Positions 8,628-18,263 of a DNA stretch of 64,000 nt are shown here, one piece after another. A model generated the notes under the pieces. That model searched no databases. It saw nothing but the letters and a program-made list of their open reading frames with translations, and was not told the origin of the DNA. Both the position numbers and the translations under genes were made by a program. Source of the DNA: Macrococcoides caseolyticum (GTDB taxonomy: Bacteria > Bacillota > Bacilli > Staphylococcales > Staphylococcaceae); NCBI RefSeq assembly GCF_021366795.1, contig NZ_JAHCPS010000001.1, forward strand, positions 349,102 through 413,101, read 5' to 3'. Every line of letters starts with the position of its first letter. Within the stretch, counting starts at the first letter, position 1.

Positions 8628-9974
8628 TTAATTTAAAGATTTTGTATTATTCTCAACTAAAGCATGCTCAATTTGTTCTAATGTGTAACCACGTGTTTCA
8701 AACACAAAGTACTTCACAAAGATTGCACCGATGATACAGAATACACCAAAGATGCTGAATAAGACTTTATCACCTAATGTTGTCAGTAATACCGGAAAAC
8801 TTACTGAAACTGTCCAGTTTGCTACCCAGTTTACAAGTGATGCAATCCCCACTGCTAAACCTCTGATTTTAAGCGGGAATACTTCTCCAATCATTATCCA
8901 CATGACAGGACCCCATGTTGCACAGAAGCTTGAAATATATGTTGCAATGAAAATAAACGTGAAGAGATGGAATCCTTCTTTCCCCGCTTCATATTGGAAT
9001 GCCCATGTAAGTGCAAAGAATGATGCCCCCATCGCTAACGCGCCTGCGATTAATACTGTTCTACGTTTAAATCGATCCATAAATATTGTCGCAATTACTG
9101 TTACTATAACATAGAATACCCCTAAAAGGATTTGTGTTTTAATCGCTATTGATGCATCTGTTCCACCACTCATCAATATACGTGGTGCATAATAGAACAC
9201 CGTATTACACCCCATCCATTGTTGCAGGATTGCTAAACCAAACGCCACAATTAATGCAGGTCGTGTCCACTTCGCAAACACATCTTTAAATGTTCCTGTT
9301 GCTTGTCTATTTTGTTCCTCAATATCGTGAATTTCTTTTGCTGCTTCATCTTTCGTTAAGATATTATTTAAAATATCCATTGCTTCCTGAACTTTACCAT
9401 TCTTCACTAAGTATCTTGGTGATTCCGGTAAAAGAATCGCGCCAATGAATAAAATTAATGCTGGAACTGCTGCAAATCCTAGCATTAAACGCCAGCCAAT
9501 CGGTGAATCTTGCCAGCCGTAGTTCGCAATATACGCCATTAACATCCCAATCATAATCATGAATTGGTTTAAAGCACTTAGACGTCCTCTATCTTTAGCT
9601 GGTGCGAGTTCTGCTAAATACATTGGTACTAAAGCACTTGCACCCCCAACAGCAACACCAAGGAATAGACGTGAGATATTAAGTACAGTATAATTCGGTG
9701 CCAGACCACATCCAATTGCTCCAAGGAAAAATATAGTTGCAGTAATCATCATCATTATTTTACGGCCATACTTATCTGCAAGTGGTGAAATTAACACTGC
9801 ACCTACTACCGCTCCAATTAGTACACAACTGACAACAAATCCGATTTGTGATTCATTTAGCTTTAATTCTTCTTGAATGAAAATTTGAGCACCAGCGATA
9901 ACACCTGTATCATACCCGAATAATAGCCCACCTAATGCTCCGAAGAAGAATATCATTGATTTTGATAATTTCAT
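8628..9974 (-). CDS. Sugar porter, major facilitator superfamily (probable xylose:H+ symporter)
   Basis: A 448-residue transporter with twelve predicted membrane segments. Sugar-porter signatures are present: GALGGLLFGYDTGVIAGA in the first helix, DKYGRKIMMM after helix 2, NQFMIMIGML, LPESPRYLVKNGK between helices 6 and 7, QQWMGCNTVFYYAPRI in helix 7, PVMWIMIGEVFPLKIRG and FVFETRGYTLEQIE near the end. The sequence group resembles XylE/AraE. Position between xylB and galM makes xylose the likely substrate. GAGGG lies before the ATG. Confidence 0.92.
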   Translation of the reverse strand: MKLSKSMIFFFGALGGLLFGYDTGVIAGAQIFIQEELKLNESQIGFVVSCVLIGAVVGAVLISPLADKYGRKIMMMITATIFFLGAIGCGLAPNYTVLNISRLFLGVAVGGASALVPMYLAELAPAKDRGRLSALNQFMIMIGMLMAYIANYGWQDSPIGWRLMLGFAAVPALILFIGAILLPESPRYLVKNGKVQEAMDILNNILTKDEAAKEIHDIEEQNRQATGTFKDVFAKWTRPALIVAFGLAILQQWMGCNTVFYYAPRILMSGGTDASIAIKTQILLGVFYVIVTVIATIFMDRFKRRTVLIAGALAMGASFFALTWAFQYEAGKEGFHLFTFIFIATYISSFCATWGPVMWIMIGEVFPLKIRGLAVGIASLVNWVANWTVSVSFPVLLTTLGDKVLFSIFGVFCIIGAIFVKYFVFETRGYTLEQIEHALVENNTKSLN

Positions 9975-9990
9975 CTTAATCCCTCATTCT

Positions 9991-11487
9991 CTATTGAACT
10001 AATTTTTGTAATCCATGACTAATGCTTAATGTATCTGCATATGCGTTTTTCCACACGTCATATACTTGTTGATACTTCTCGACGTTTTCTTTTACCGGAG
10101 AGAATACAGCAGATTTATATACGACCCAGGCTGCTATAGCATCCGCTGCTGAATCAAACCAACCATGTCCTATTGCTGCAATCATACACGCACCAAGCCC
10201 AGGTCCCTGTTCAACTTCTAAACGGATAATATCTTTATTAAATACATCCGCCTGAATTTGCATCCAGTCTGGATTCTTAGATCCGCCGCCTACTGAAATC
10301 AAACGTTTAATGTTGCCTTTATTTAATGATTCATAGATTTCTCCGCTGTCTTTTAAGCTGAACGTTATACCCTCCATTACCGCACGAGAAAAATGCTTTA
10401 ACTCATGATGTGTATCAATACCTAAGAAACTACCTCTAATCTGACTATCGTAATGAGGTGAGCGTTCACCTACAATATATGGTGTGAATATTAATCCATC
10501 TGAACCTGGTTGTACGGTATACACTTCATTTAAGAGTGTTGCAAAGTCTAAACCTTTAGCAAATGTATTCTTAAACCAATGTAGTGAATTGCCTGCTGCT
10601 AATGTCACACCCATTGAATAATATTGATCAGGAATAACATGATTAAAGAAATGTAATTGGCCTTCGTAGTTCTTTGCCTCAGGTTCTATCGCACTAAATA
10701 CACCACTCGTCCCAATGGATACAAGACCTGTTTCACTTGTTAACCCTGCACCAAGTGCTGCACAAGCATTATCAGCACCGCCTGCGTAAACGCTTACATC
10801 ATTATGTAAATGAAAACGCATCTTTATGTCTTCTCGTACTTGACCAACGAAACCAAAGGATTCATGCAGTTCCGGTAATATATCCGCATCAATATGAAAT
10901 TGATCTAGCATTTCTTTTGACCAGGCTTTTTGATCTATATCTAATAAAAGCGTACCTGCTGCATCACTATATTCAGTATAGAAGTTGCCTGTAAACCAGT
11001 AACCTAAATAATCTTTAGGCATCATTATTTTTCTTACTTTCTCCCAAACTTCTGGTTCATGACGTTGTAACCATATTATTTTAGGTAATGTAAATCCTTC
11101 TAACACACGATTCTTCGTAATATCATATAACTTTGTTCCCAATTGTTTCGCAATAAATTGACATTCTTCACTCGTACGCACATCATTCCATAATATCGCT
11201 GGATATACTGGTCGGTTATCTTCACCTAAAGCAACGAGTGAGTGCATTTGACCTGAGAAACTTATGGCTTCTAATTGTTCTCCAAAGTCACTGACTTTTA
11301 GTGATAGCTCTGTTAATACCTTTTCGCATGCTAAAATCCAGTAATCAGGATGTTGTTCTGAATAACCCACTTTAGGTGTATCTAATGGATATTCACTACT
11401 ACTTTCAGCCACCACATCACCTTGCTTATTCATCAAGATTCCCTTTAAACTACTTGTTCCTAAATCTATCCCTAATACATAGCTCAC
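9991..11487 (-). CDS. xylB: Xylulokinase
   Basis: XylB phosphorylates D-xylulose to xylulose 5-phosphate, feeding the pentose phosphate pathway. The 498-residue protein has the FGGY kinase layout: the ATPase N-terminus YVLGIDLGTSSLKGILMNK, SFSGQMHSLVAL, AILWNDVRT, the catalytic-aspartate region VYAGGADNACAALGAG, and SVGGGSKNPDWMQIQADVFN near the C-terminus. The start is GTG at 11487, with AGGAG upstream. It follows xylA across an 81-base gap that holds a strong hairpin, which may lower its expression relative to xylA. Confidence 0.95.
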   Translation of the reverse strand: MSYVLGIDLGTSSLKGILMNKQGDVVAESSSEYPLDTPKVGYSEQHPDYWILACEKVLTELSLKVSDFGEQLEAISFSGQMHSLVALGEDNRPVYPAILWNDVRTSEECQFIAKQLGTKLYDITKNRVLEGFTLPKIIWLQRHEPEVWEKVRKIMMPKDYLGYWFTGNFYTEYSDAAGTLLLDIDQKAWSKEMLDQFHIDADILPELHESFGFVGQVREDIKMRFHLHNDVSVYAGGADNACAALGAGLTSETGLVSIGTSGVFSAIEPEAKNYEGQLHFFNHVIPDQYYSMGVTLAAGNSLHWFKNTFAKGLDFATLLNEVYTVQPGSDGLIFTPYIVGERSPHYDSQIRGSFLGIDTHHELKHFSRAVMEGITFSLKDSGEIYESLNKGNIKRLISVGGGSKNPDWMQIQADVFNKDIIRLEVEQGPGLGACMIAAIGHGWFDSAADAIAAWVVYKSAVFSPVKENVEKYQQVYDVWKNAYADTLSISHGLQKLVQ

Positions 11488-11500
11488 GTGTATTCACTCC

Positions 11501-11551
11501 TAATGAAAAAATCTAACTATCTAAATATCTCATTAGATAGTTAGATTTTTA
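11501..11551 (-). terminator. Long hairpin between xylA and xylB
   Basis: A nearly perfect stem of about 18 bp (AATCTAACTATCTAA and its complement, with an 8-base loop) is followed on the minus strand by a run of T. It has the form of an intrinsic terminator inside the operon. It may act as a partial terminator or as an RNA-stabilising end for the xylA message. Confidence 0.8.
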
Positions 11552-11568
11552 TTTATTTATTCAAGTCC

Positions 11569-12876
11569 TTACACTAAGTAATCGTTTAATTTAGATTTTA
11601 CTAATTCAATATGACTAGATTTTAATTCCACATCTTCTAAACTTAATGCATGTTCTGTTAACGATTCCAGATCTTCTTTATCTTCAATAATACGTGCACC
11701 AATACCAGAATTAAATGAAGCATAACGTTCGTCAATTAATTTTTCGAAGAATTGATCATTCATTAATTTTTCAACAGATTTTAATGCACGTGCGTAAGTA
11801 TCCATACCAGCAATGTGAGCTAAAATTAAATCATCCATTTCAAATGAAGAACGACGCACCTTAGAGTCAAAGTTAATACCACCAGGTGCTAATCCACCGT
11901 TACGAACGATTTCTAACATAGCTAATGTAGCTGCATATACATCAGTAGGGAATTCATCTGTATCCCAACCTAATAATAAATCACCTTGGTTGGCGTCAAT
12001 TGAACCTAATGCATCATAACTTCTAGCAACATTTAATTCATGTTCAAATGTATGACCTGCTAAAGTCGCATGGTTGGCTTCTAAGTTTAATTTGAAGTCG
12101 CCTTCTAAATCATAATGTTTTAAGAATGCAATTGTTGTAGCCGCATCAAAATCATATTGATGTTTTGAAGGTTCTTTTGGTTTAGGCTCTAATAAGAATT
12201 GTGGTTTGTGACCAATTTTTTCAGCATATTTAACTGCCATTTTGAAGAAACGAGCGATGTTGTCTTGTTCAAACTTCATATCTGTATTTAGCAGTGTTTC
12301 GTAACCTTCACGACCACCCCAAAATACGTAGTTTTCTCCACCTAATTTCTTAGAAATATCTAATCCTTTTTTAACTTGCGCTGCAGCAAATGCATAAACA
12401 TCAGCATTATTTGTAGAAGCAGCACCGTTGTTATAACGAGGATGAGAGAACATATTTGCTGTGTTCCATAATAATTTAATACCAGTTTGGTCCATTCTTT
12501 CTTTAATTAAATCTGTGATGACATCTAGATTATCGTAGAATTCTTGTAATGAGTTACCTTCAGGTGCAACGTCAACATCATGGAAACAGAAGTACTCAAT
12601 GCCCATTTTTTCCATGAATTCAAAGAAAGCTTCCACACGGTTCTTCGCAGTTTGCATCGGATCTTCATCAAACCAGTTACGTTTATTTACTGCGCTACCA
12701 AATGGATCTGAACCATCTTGCGTCATTGTATGCCAATAAGCAGCAGCAAATCTTAAGTGCTCTTTCATTGGTTTTCCTAACACTACTTCTTCAGCATTAT
12801 AATGTCTAAATGCAAACGGATTTTCAGTTGTAGTACCTTCGTATTTAATTTTGTCAATGTTTTCAAAATAAGCCAT
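11569..12876 (-). CDS. xylA: Xylose isomerase
   Basis: This enzyme converts D-xylose to D-xylulose. The 435-residue protein is a class II isomerase by length. Active-site segments are visible: [13 protein letters not shown] with the catalytic histidine and aspartate, [31 protein letters not shown] with metal ligands, [39 protein letters not shown] and [11 protein letters not shown]. The start at 12876 ([12 protein letters not shown]) was chosen because GGAGG is eight bases upstream; an in-frame start further upstream has no ribosome site. It is the first gene of the operon, divergent from an AraC-type regulator. Confidence 0.96.
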   Translation of the reverse strand: MAYFENIDKIKYEGTTTENPFAFRHYNAEEVVLGKPMKEHLRFAAAYWHTMTQDGSDPFGSAVNKRNWFDEDPMQTAKNRVEAFFEFMEKMGIEYFCFHDVDVAPEGNSLQEFYDNLDVITDLIKERMDQTGIKLLWNTANMFSHPRYNNGAASTNNADVYAFAAAQVKKGLDISKKLGGENYVFWGGREGYETLLNTDMKFEQDNIARFFKMAVKYAEKIGHKPQFLLEPKPKEPSKHQYDFDAATTIAFLKHYDLEGDFKLNLEANHATLAGHTFEHELNVARSYDALGSIDANQGDLLLGWDTDEFPTDVYAATLAMLEIVRNGGLAPGGINFDSKVRRSSFEMDDLILAHIAGMDTYARALKSVEKLMNDQFFEKLIDERYASFNSGIGARIIEDKEDLESLTEHALSLEDVELKSSHIELVKSKLNDYLV

Positions 12877-12960
12877 AATCAATTCCTCCATAAATTTAAT
12901 AATATATTCATTGTGTATTTAAATATTTAAGTCTATATTAATCGTACGAGGTGAAATGGA

Positions 12961-13902
12961 ATGAAGAATGAATACGAATTAATCGACCACTATAAAGTAA
13001 ATGACATCAAAGCATTCCTAATTGAAATCAGTTATCGACGCCCTCACTTACATACAGATTTAGAAATTCTCTACTGTATGAAAGGTGAGCTAACCGTCAA
13101 ACTAGAAAACAAAACATGTATCGTAAAACAAGGAGAATTCTTCCTGCTTAATACTTGCCAGTTACATGAATTTATATCTAAAGACTCTGCGCAATTACTG
13201 ATCATTCAATTTAATACAAAATCAATCGAACACTTATATCCAGAAATTAATGAAATACTGTTTGAGAATGAATCAATTGCAGATCATTCATCGTTACTTA
13301 CATATTATCTGAAACTATGTCATGCCTACTTTAAAGAAGAAGAAAACTTCCATCTCGCATGTCATGGATACGCAATATTAGCTCTGAATGAATTACTCAA
13401 AGTAGTACCGACTACTCATATTACGAGTGTTGAAAGGGATAATCTCTTATCAAGGAATGAGAGAATCGCTAGAGTGAGTAAATATATTAATCAAAACTAT
13501 ACAGAAAAAATACTACTTAGTGATCTAGCTGAACAAGAGCATATCACAACATCATATCTTTCAAATTTCATCAAAGTACACTTTGGATATACATTCCAGG
13601 AGCTTGTTAATTTTACGAGATGTGAACAAGCAAAATATATGCTAATCAATACTAGAAATAACTTATTAACGATTAGTCAAAGCTGTGGTTTCTCAGATGT
13701 AAGATATTTAAATAAGTCATTTAAAAATATGTTTGGTATGTCACCTCAAGAGTATCGTACAAATCATATAGACTCAGAAATAATAGAACATCTAAATGAA
13801 ATGCAGTCTGTTGATATTCAAACAATTCTTCCTAAAAAACAAAGTATTGAAATAATCGAAAGGATTTTCGATCCAATTGGTAAGCGCTTACTTCATGGTT
13901 AA
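12961..13902 (+). CDS. AraC-family regulator divergent from xylA
   Basis: A 313-residue regulator with an N-terminal cupin-type sugar-binding domain (RRPHLHTDLEILYCMKGELT and GEFFLLNTCQLHEF) and two C-terminal helix-turn-helix motifs (LLSDLAEQEHITTSYLSNFI and the AraC signature region SQSCGFSDVRYLNKSFKNMF, then GMSPQEYRTNH). The start is an ATG seven bases after GAGGTG. It is transcribed away from xylA across an 84-base gap, so it probably activates the xylose operon. Many Gram-positive xyl operons use a ROK-type XylR repressor instead. Direct xylose sensing is inferred. Confidence 0.88.
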   Translation: MKNEYELIDHYKVNDIKAFLIEISYRRPHLHTDLEILYCMKGELTVKLENKTCIVKQGEFFLLNTCQLHEFISKDSAQLLIIQFNTKSIEHLYPEINEILFENESIADHSSLLTYYLKLCHAYFKEEENFHLACHGYAILALNELLKVVPTTHITSVERDNLLSRNERIARVSKYINQNYTEKILLSDLAEQEHITTSYLSNFIKVHFGYTFQELVNFTRCEQAKYMLINTRNNLLTISQSCGFSDVRYLNKSFKNMFGMSPQEYRTNHIDSEIIEHLNEMQSVDIQTILPKKQSIEIIERIFDPIGKRLLHG

Positions 13903-14075
13903 AATATACGCCTAAAGTAAAACGATTTCATACACAATCTTTATATGGAAAAGGGATTATTTTTAGATACAAATAACATTAAAAACTTTGTCATATTTAT
14001 CATCAACCAAGCATGCTGAATCGTGATACAATGACACAATCCTATACAGAAATGAAAATAAGCGAGGCATAACGT

Positions 14076-14447
14076 ATGACAAGATATACATATGAAATAG
14101 AAAAGCAATTCCATTTCTCTAGTAGTCACGTATTAGAAGGCTTACCAGAAACACATCCTTGTGGTAGATTGCATGGACATAACTATATTGCCGTATTTGT
14201 TCTGGGGTCAGATGTATTAAACGACGTTGGATTTGTGGTAGATTACCGCGAACTTGATCGGATTAAACATTATATCGATAACAACTTAGACCATCGTCAC
14301 CTCAATGACATTTTCTCATTCAATCCTACTGCTGAAAATATCGCAAAATACTTGTATGACAAAACGAAGCATGACATCGGGATTAAAGAAATCATCGAAG
14401 TGAGAATTTCTGAAACACCGAAAACATGGGCATCCTATAGACCGTAA
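14076..14447 (+). CDS. queD: 6-carboxytetrahydropterin synthase QueD-type
   Basis: QueD converts dihydroneopterin triphosphate to 6-carboxytetrahydropterin in queuosine/preQ0 biosynthesis. The 123-residue protein carries the zinc ligands in FHFSSSHVL and in HPCGRLHGHNY, plus the catalytic cysteine in the latter, DYRELDRIKHYIDNNLDHRH, and PTAENIAKYLYD. The acid in EVRISETPKTWASY completes the site. No queC, queE or queF is near in this window and no preQ1 riboswitch was recognised upstream, so the gene is an orphan here. It ends at a shared terminator. Confidence 0.9.
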   Translation: MTRYTYEIEKQFHFSSSHVLEGLPETHPCGRLHGHNYIAVFVLGSDVLNDVGFVVDYRELDRIKHYIDNNLDHRHLNDIFSFNPTAENIAKYLYDKTKHDIGIKEIIEVRISETPKTWASYRP

Positions 14448-14463
14448 AATTTAAAAAGACAAT

Positions 14464-14513
14464 AAAAAAGAACAAAACGAATCATCTTAAAAGATTTTTC
14501 GTTTTGTTCTTTT
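14464..14513. terminator. Bidirectional terminator between queD and the YwqG array
   Basis: A 14-bp stem (AAGAACAAAACGAA with its complement) has A-rich left and T-rich right flanks, so it can serve both queD (+) and the convergent YwqG-type gene (-). Confidence 0.88.
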
Positions 14514-14553
14514 ATTCTGTATGAAACACACGATAGTCCTTGCTATTTTAAGC

Positions 14554-15432
14554 TTATAAACAATCCCAATTATAAAAGTAATCATCAAATTGCATTCGTT
14601 TTAAATCATCATGCTTCACAAAGACATTGGCTGTCCCGCCATCGCCCCAGTCAATATTAATACCATCTGTATACTCACTATCAATCTGCAATAGAAGCTG
14701 ATCGTACACACGTAGCTCTTCCTCTGTCTCTCTTAAATCGTCTTGAGCAAAGTATGGGTATCCTCCTAATTGATGCGCAGGTTGTTCTGGCAGTAATGTT
14801 GAGAATACTTTCTCCATTAAATCATCATAACCATCAAACAGCGATTCCACTTCAAACTCTGGATTCACTTCATTCCAAATCGGTAAAATCAAATCATTAA
14901 ATCGATAATCTACTGCAGTTAAATATTGTTCTTCCATTGCGTATGTAACGTGATAAGTACCAGTCAATGGCACATTCTCCGCTTCATACTCAAACTGATC
15001 CATGTATGCTTTAATCTCAGAAAGCGTTAAACTCGTCGTCACATCTTCAATAAAAGTGAGTGCTGTATTGCGATTATCATTAAACGATTCTAACCCTAGA
15101 CCATACTCATCCGTATGGCAACTCATCCAGAACTGTAGTAATCCTTTATCTGCCTGAAACAGTGTTTGTTCTTTAGGTAATTCACTTAAATTAATTTGTG
15201 CAATTAATACCATCTTTTTATTTTTCGCATCAACTGGAATATCCTCTAAAGACTTTAGGAAAGGAACACCACCAATCTTACTTGCCTCTAACGTTTCATC
15301 TTTCATTGGCTCAAGTTGCATACGAATATATGCGCACTTCGATAGATCACGTGTTTCTATCGCTTCTATAAATCTTTTATATGCTGCTTGCTCATCTTGA
15401 GGTAAATCACTAACGTCTTGTATATTTAACAT
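14554..15432 (-). CDS. YwqG/DUF1963 family protein (array member 4)
   Basis: A cytoplasmic protein of 292 residues with no signal or membrane segment. It carries family landmarks KIGGVPFLKSLEDIP, IAQINLSELP, KGLLQFWMS, QLGGYPYFAQDDLR, LLLQIDSEY, WGDGGTANVFVKHDDL and a terminal YNWDCL. It groups with the copy at 16428-17314 (shared opening LxIQD and a shared layout), which indicates duplication. The function of the family is not established; Bacillus YwqG is uncharacterised. It lies last in the array and is separated from the preceding gene by about 100 bases. Confidence 0.8.
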   Translation of the reverse strand: MLNIQDVSDLPQDEQAAYKRFIEAIETRDLSKCAYIRMQLEPMKDETLEASKIGGVPFLKSLEDIPVDAKNKKMVLIAQINLSELPKEQTLFQADKGLLQFWMSCHTDEYGLGLESFNDNRNTALTFIEDVTTSLTLSEIKAYMDQFEYEAENVPLTGTYHVTYAMEEQYLTAVDYRFNDLILPIWNEVNPEFEVESLFDGYDDLMEKVFSTLLPEQPAHQLGGYPYFAQDDLRETEEELRVYDQLLLQIDSEYTDGINIDWGDGGTANVFVKHDDLKRMQFDDYFYNWDCL

Positions 15433-15531
15433 GAAACGTATCCCCTTTGCTTATTTTTCTTTCATTCTTATTATAAAAGACGTTAAGCGCTATGACGAAT
15501 GATATCCATTATGATGTAGAAGTCATTTAAA

Positions 15532-16431
15532 TTAAGGCAGTAAGCTCATTTCACTTACCAGAACTTTATCTTCGTATACTTTTATCACGTTCTGACCAAA
15601 GTAATGAACAAATCTCAGCAATCTTCTTTCCTTTGCGTCGTCATATTTTAAGGTGCAGTTGATCATTTTCAAACTCACCTCTAATTTCTTATCGATATTT
15701 GAAGCTTCCTTAACGTGTGTCTCAAAATAACCATCTACTTTGCTATGAAAGTTCATCATGATATCAACACGCGTCGTTTCATACTTGGCATATCGTTCTT
15801 CAATGTAATGTTTAAATGCCGCATCTTCATTTACCATCTGATATTCATCTATATCGACAGGTACAGAAATCGGGACAATCGTATCTTCATCACAAATAAC
15901 AAGATTCCATTGATATACATTATCCTTAATTAACCTTGTTCTTGCCCTATCCATGGAAATAACGACTTCTGTATCAAATGCCTGTTCAATTCGATGCTTC
16001 AAAGGCAAAGTAACCGCATAAATGGCCTCATCTTTAATTTCAAAACAATCACGCTTATCGATATCTTTAACTTCAAAGAACATCCCTGAAAACGCTTCTA
16101 AAATCTCATTAGTATCTTCAACCAATTTTTTCGTCTGCTTATTAATCACATACACAGTTAAAATATGTTCGATTGTTTCAAATGGTTGATTGGACTTTTT
16201 TAAAAATTCCTTTCCCAAATGAACTACTGAATCAATGATGTAATCACCATGAATGTAAGAAAAGAAAAAATTATTATTTAATATATATTTTGTTTTGGTT
16301 AAACGCTCAAACGTTACCATTTTATAAATATTAAAACCACGATTAATCCATTCATTCGTAACAAACGCCATGATATCTGATTTCGTTCTGGTAGTTAATA
16401 TAAAATAATCCCTTTTATGAGTTATCATCAT
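15532..16431 (-). CDS. Protein of unknown function inside the YwqG array
   Basis: I do not recognise this 299-residue protein. It is soluble, with no signal peptide and no long hydrophobic segment. It has mixed alpha/beta character and acidic patches (QPFETIEHILTVYVI; FFEVKDIDKRDCFEIKDEA; EYQMVNEDAAFKHYIEERYA). It does not share the WGD-CG motif of its neighbours. The ATG at 16431 overlaps the TGA stop of the upstream YwqG copy (ATGA), so translation is probably coupled and the two products are likely made together. A second ATG follows immediately, so the start is uncertain by one codon. No catalytic motif is evident. Confidence 0.6.
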   Translation of the reverse strand: MMITHKRDYFILTTRTKSDIMAFVTNEWINRGFNIYKMVTFERLTKTKYILNNNFFFSYIHGDYIIDSVVHLGKEFLKKSNQPFETIEHILTVYVINKQTKKLVEDTNEILEAFSGMFFEVKDIDKRDCFEIKDEAIYAVTLPLKHRIEQAFDTEVVISMDRARTRLIKDNVYQWNLVICDEDTIVPISVPVDIDEYQMVNEDAAFKHYIEERYAKYETTRVDIMMNFHSKVDGYFETHVKEASNIDKKLEVSLKMINCTLKYDDAKERRLLRFVHYFGQNVIKVYEDKVLVSEMSLLP

Positions 16432-17314
16432 AAACAATCCCAATTATAAATATATTCATCAAATTTCATCTGTGCTAAATCCTCATGTCGCACAAAAATA
16501 TTGCAAACGCCACAGTCGCCCCACATAATGGACGCAGTATCACTATTCTCAATATTATCTGTATCGATTTGAATGAGTAACGTATCAAAATCACTTAAAT
16601 CCTCATAACCGTACCTCGGATCTTCTTGTGTAAAGAAAGGATAACCCCCGATTTGATGGAAGACATCATCTGATGAAAATGTCCTATGCATTACTTCCAT
16701 TAATGCAATATGCTCACTTAAATTCTGTTTGTAATCAAAATCAGGATTCGCCTTTTTCCAAATGTCATCCACTATCGGCTGAAATTCATGGACTGACTGT
16801 GCAATCGATTGTTCACTTAATTCAAAGTCAAAGCCAATAACACCCGAATAGGGCAATACATCTATTTCCATGTCCAATTGTTCAATATGTGTTTGAATCT
16901 CATCTAGCGAAATATTAGTCTCAGGATTTTCAATATAAATCAATCGGTTGTTCTCCTGCTTTGATACCATACAAAAATCACAACCATATAAATCCTCATC
17001 GACACTAATCCAGAATTGTAACAAACCACGTTTCGCAGGAATAATCTTTTGTTCATCCGGCAAATCACTTAAGTTAATCTGAAAGAGTAACGCCATAGGT
17101 GCGTCATTCTCATCAAACGGAATATCGTCAAACGATTTAATAAATGGTGTACCGCCAACCTTACTACTTAATAATGATTCATTCGTTAGTTCATGCGCTG
17201 TCATTTTAATATAGGCTCGCGTTGGTAATTCAGTCCCATTAAATTGATCTACAAACTTTTGATACGCCAATTGTTCTTTTTCAGTTAAATGATGTGTGTC
17301 TTGTATAATCAACA
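16428..17314 (-). CDS. YwqG/DUF1963 family protein (array member 3)
   Basis: A soluble protein of 295 residues with the family segments KVGGTPFIKSFDDIPF, LFQINLSDLPDEQ, RGLLQFWISVDEDLYG, QIGGYPFFTQEDPRYG, LLIQIDTD, WGDCGVCNIFVRHEDL and a terminal YNWDCL. It is a close relative of the copy at 14554-15432. The start at 17314 (MLIIQDTHHL) was preferred because AGGAGG lies six bases upstream; the longer reading frame would run into the preceding gene. Its stop overlaps the start of the next gene in ATGA. Confidence 0.8.
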
Positions 17315-17328
17315 TATCATCCCTCCTA

Positions 17329-18159
17329 TTAACAATGCCACTCATACATCACTTTACTAAAATCAAGCTGTGCGAGGTCGTCTTTCGTGATATAAAAATG
17401 TGCATTACCGCAGTCGCCCCATAAAATAAGATCTTTCATGCGTGCTTCGTTTAATTCTGAATCAATTTGAAGTAGTAAAATGTCATACTTCGAATAATCC
17501 ATTTGTGATGGATTAAATGCTTCAGGGAGAAGTGGATTACGTATATCTTGCTGGATATGTGTTGGATGACCGCCAATAAAATGCCCTTCCATATTTGCAG
17601 TGAGCCAAAATTCATCGTGCGCTTCCTTACTGAGTTGTTCTAAATCAACACCCATTTGTTGAATCACTTTATCGAAATCTCTATCGCCAAAAGACATAAC
17701 ATTCTCACCAATTTCAAAAGTAATGCTCAGTTCGTTGAATACTGGGTTTAAATATTCATCTTCAGGAAACCTATACTTCTTCTCAACATCTTCACGCGTT
17801 ACCGTCTTATCTACCGTTTCATAATAAATCACGCGATGTTTATCGTTTCGTATATGGTTTTCATTATCAATCCCATAAATATCATCCATTAACACCCAAA
17901 ACTGCAGCATACCTTTTGATGGCAAACCTATATTATTAGGTGGTAATTCATCCAAATGATATTGCGCTACAAAATGAAGCTGTTTACCTGAGGCTGTCAC
18001 AGGGCATGTTGCATCATGTGGCAAATACGGTAACCCACCAAACTTACTCTCCCAAACATGCTTTGGAATTTCTTCATGTGTTTTAATATGCACACATTCC
18101 TTCTTCGTTAACGCACGGTATTGTTCTATAAGTTCATCTATTTGAAGTTGGTTTGACAT
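17329..18159 (-). CDS. YwqG/DUF1963 family protein (array member 2)
   Basis: A soluble protein of 276 residues. It is very similar over its whole length to the upstream copy at 18264-19088: both have KFGGLPYLPHDATCPVT, YxLDELPPNNIGLPS, LQFWVLMD, IGGxP, LLLQIDSE and WGDCG. The two therefore arose by a recent tandem duplication and form a subgroup distinct from members 3 and 4. GAGGTGATTGA precedes the ATG. The terminal stretch is FSKVMYEWHC. Function is unknown; no catalytic residues are known for the family, though the conserved WGDCG and C-terminal cysteines could form a structural or metal site. Confidence 0.8.
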   Translation of the reverse strand: MSNQLQIDELIEQYRALTKKECVHIKTHEEIPKHVWESKFGGLPYLPHDATCPVTASGKQLHFVAQYHLDELPPNNIGLPSKGMLQFWVLMDDIYGIDNENHIRNDKHRVIYYETVDKTVTREDVEKKYRFPEDEYLNPVFNELSITFEIGENVMSFGDRDFDKVIQQMGVDLEQLSKEAHDEFWLTANMEGHFIGGHPTHIQQDIRNPLLPEAFNPSQMDYSKYDILLLQIDSELNEARMKDLILWGDCGNAHFYITKDDLAQLDFSKVMYEWHC

Positions 18160-18263
18160 TCAATCACCTCGAATAATCATTGAATAAAGTATAACTTGTT
18201 GTAAGCTAGTCAATCTGCAATCGCATAGCCAATCGACCTTGTTTATACCTTAAAATACAATAT

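Noticed and set aside
13879..13892. A cre-like palindrome GGTAAGCGCTTACT
   Set aside because: It mismatches the outer consensus bases and lies in the last codons of the AraC gene, far from any promoter.
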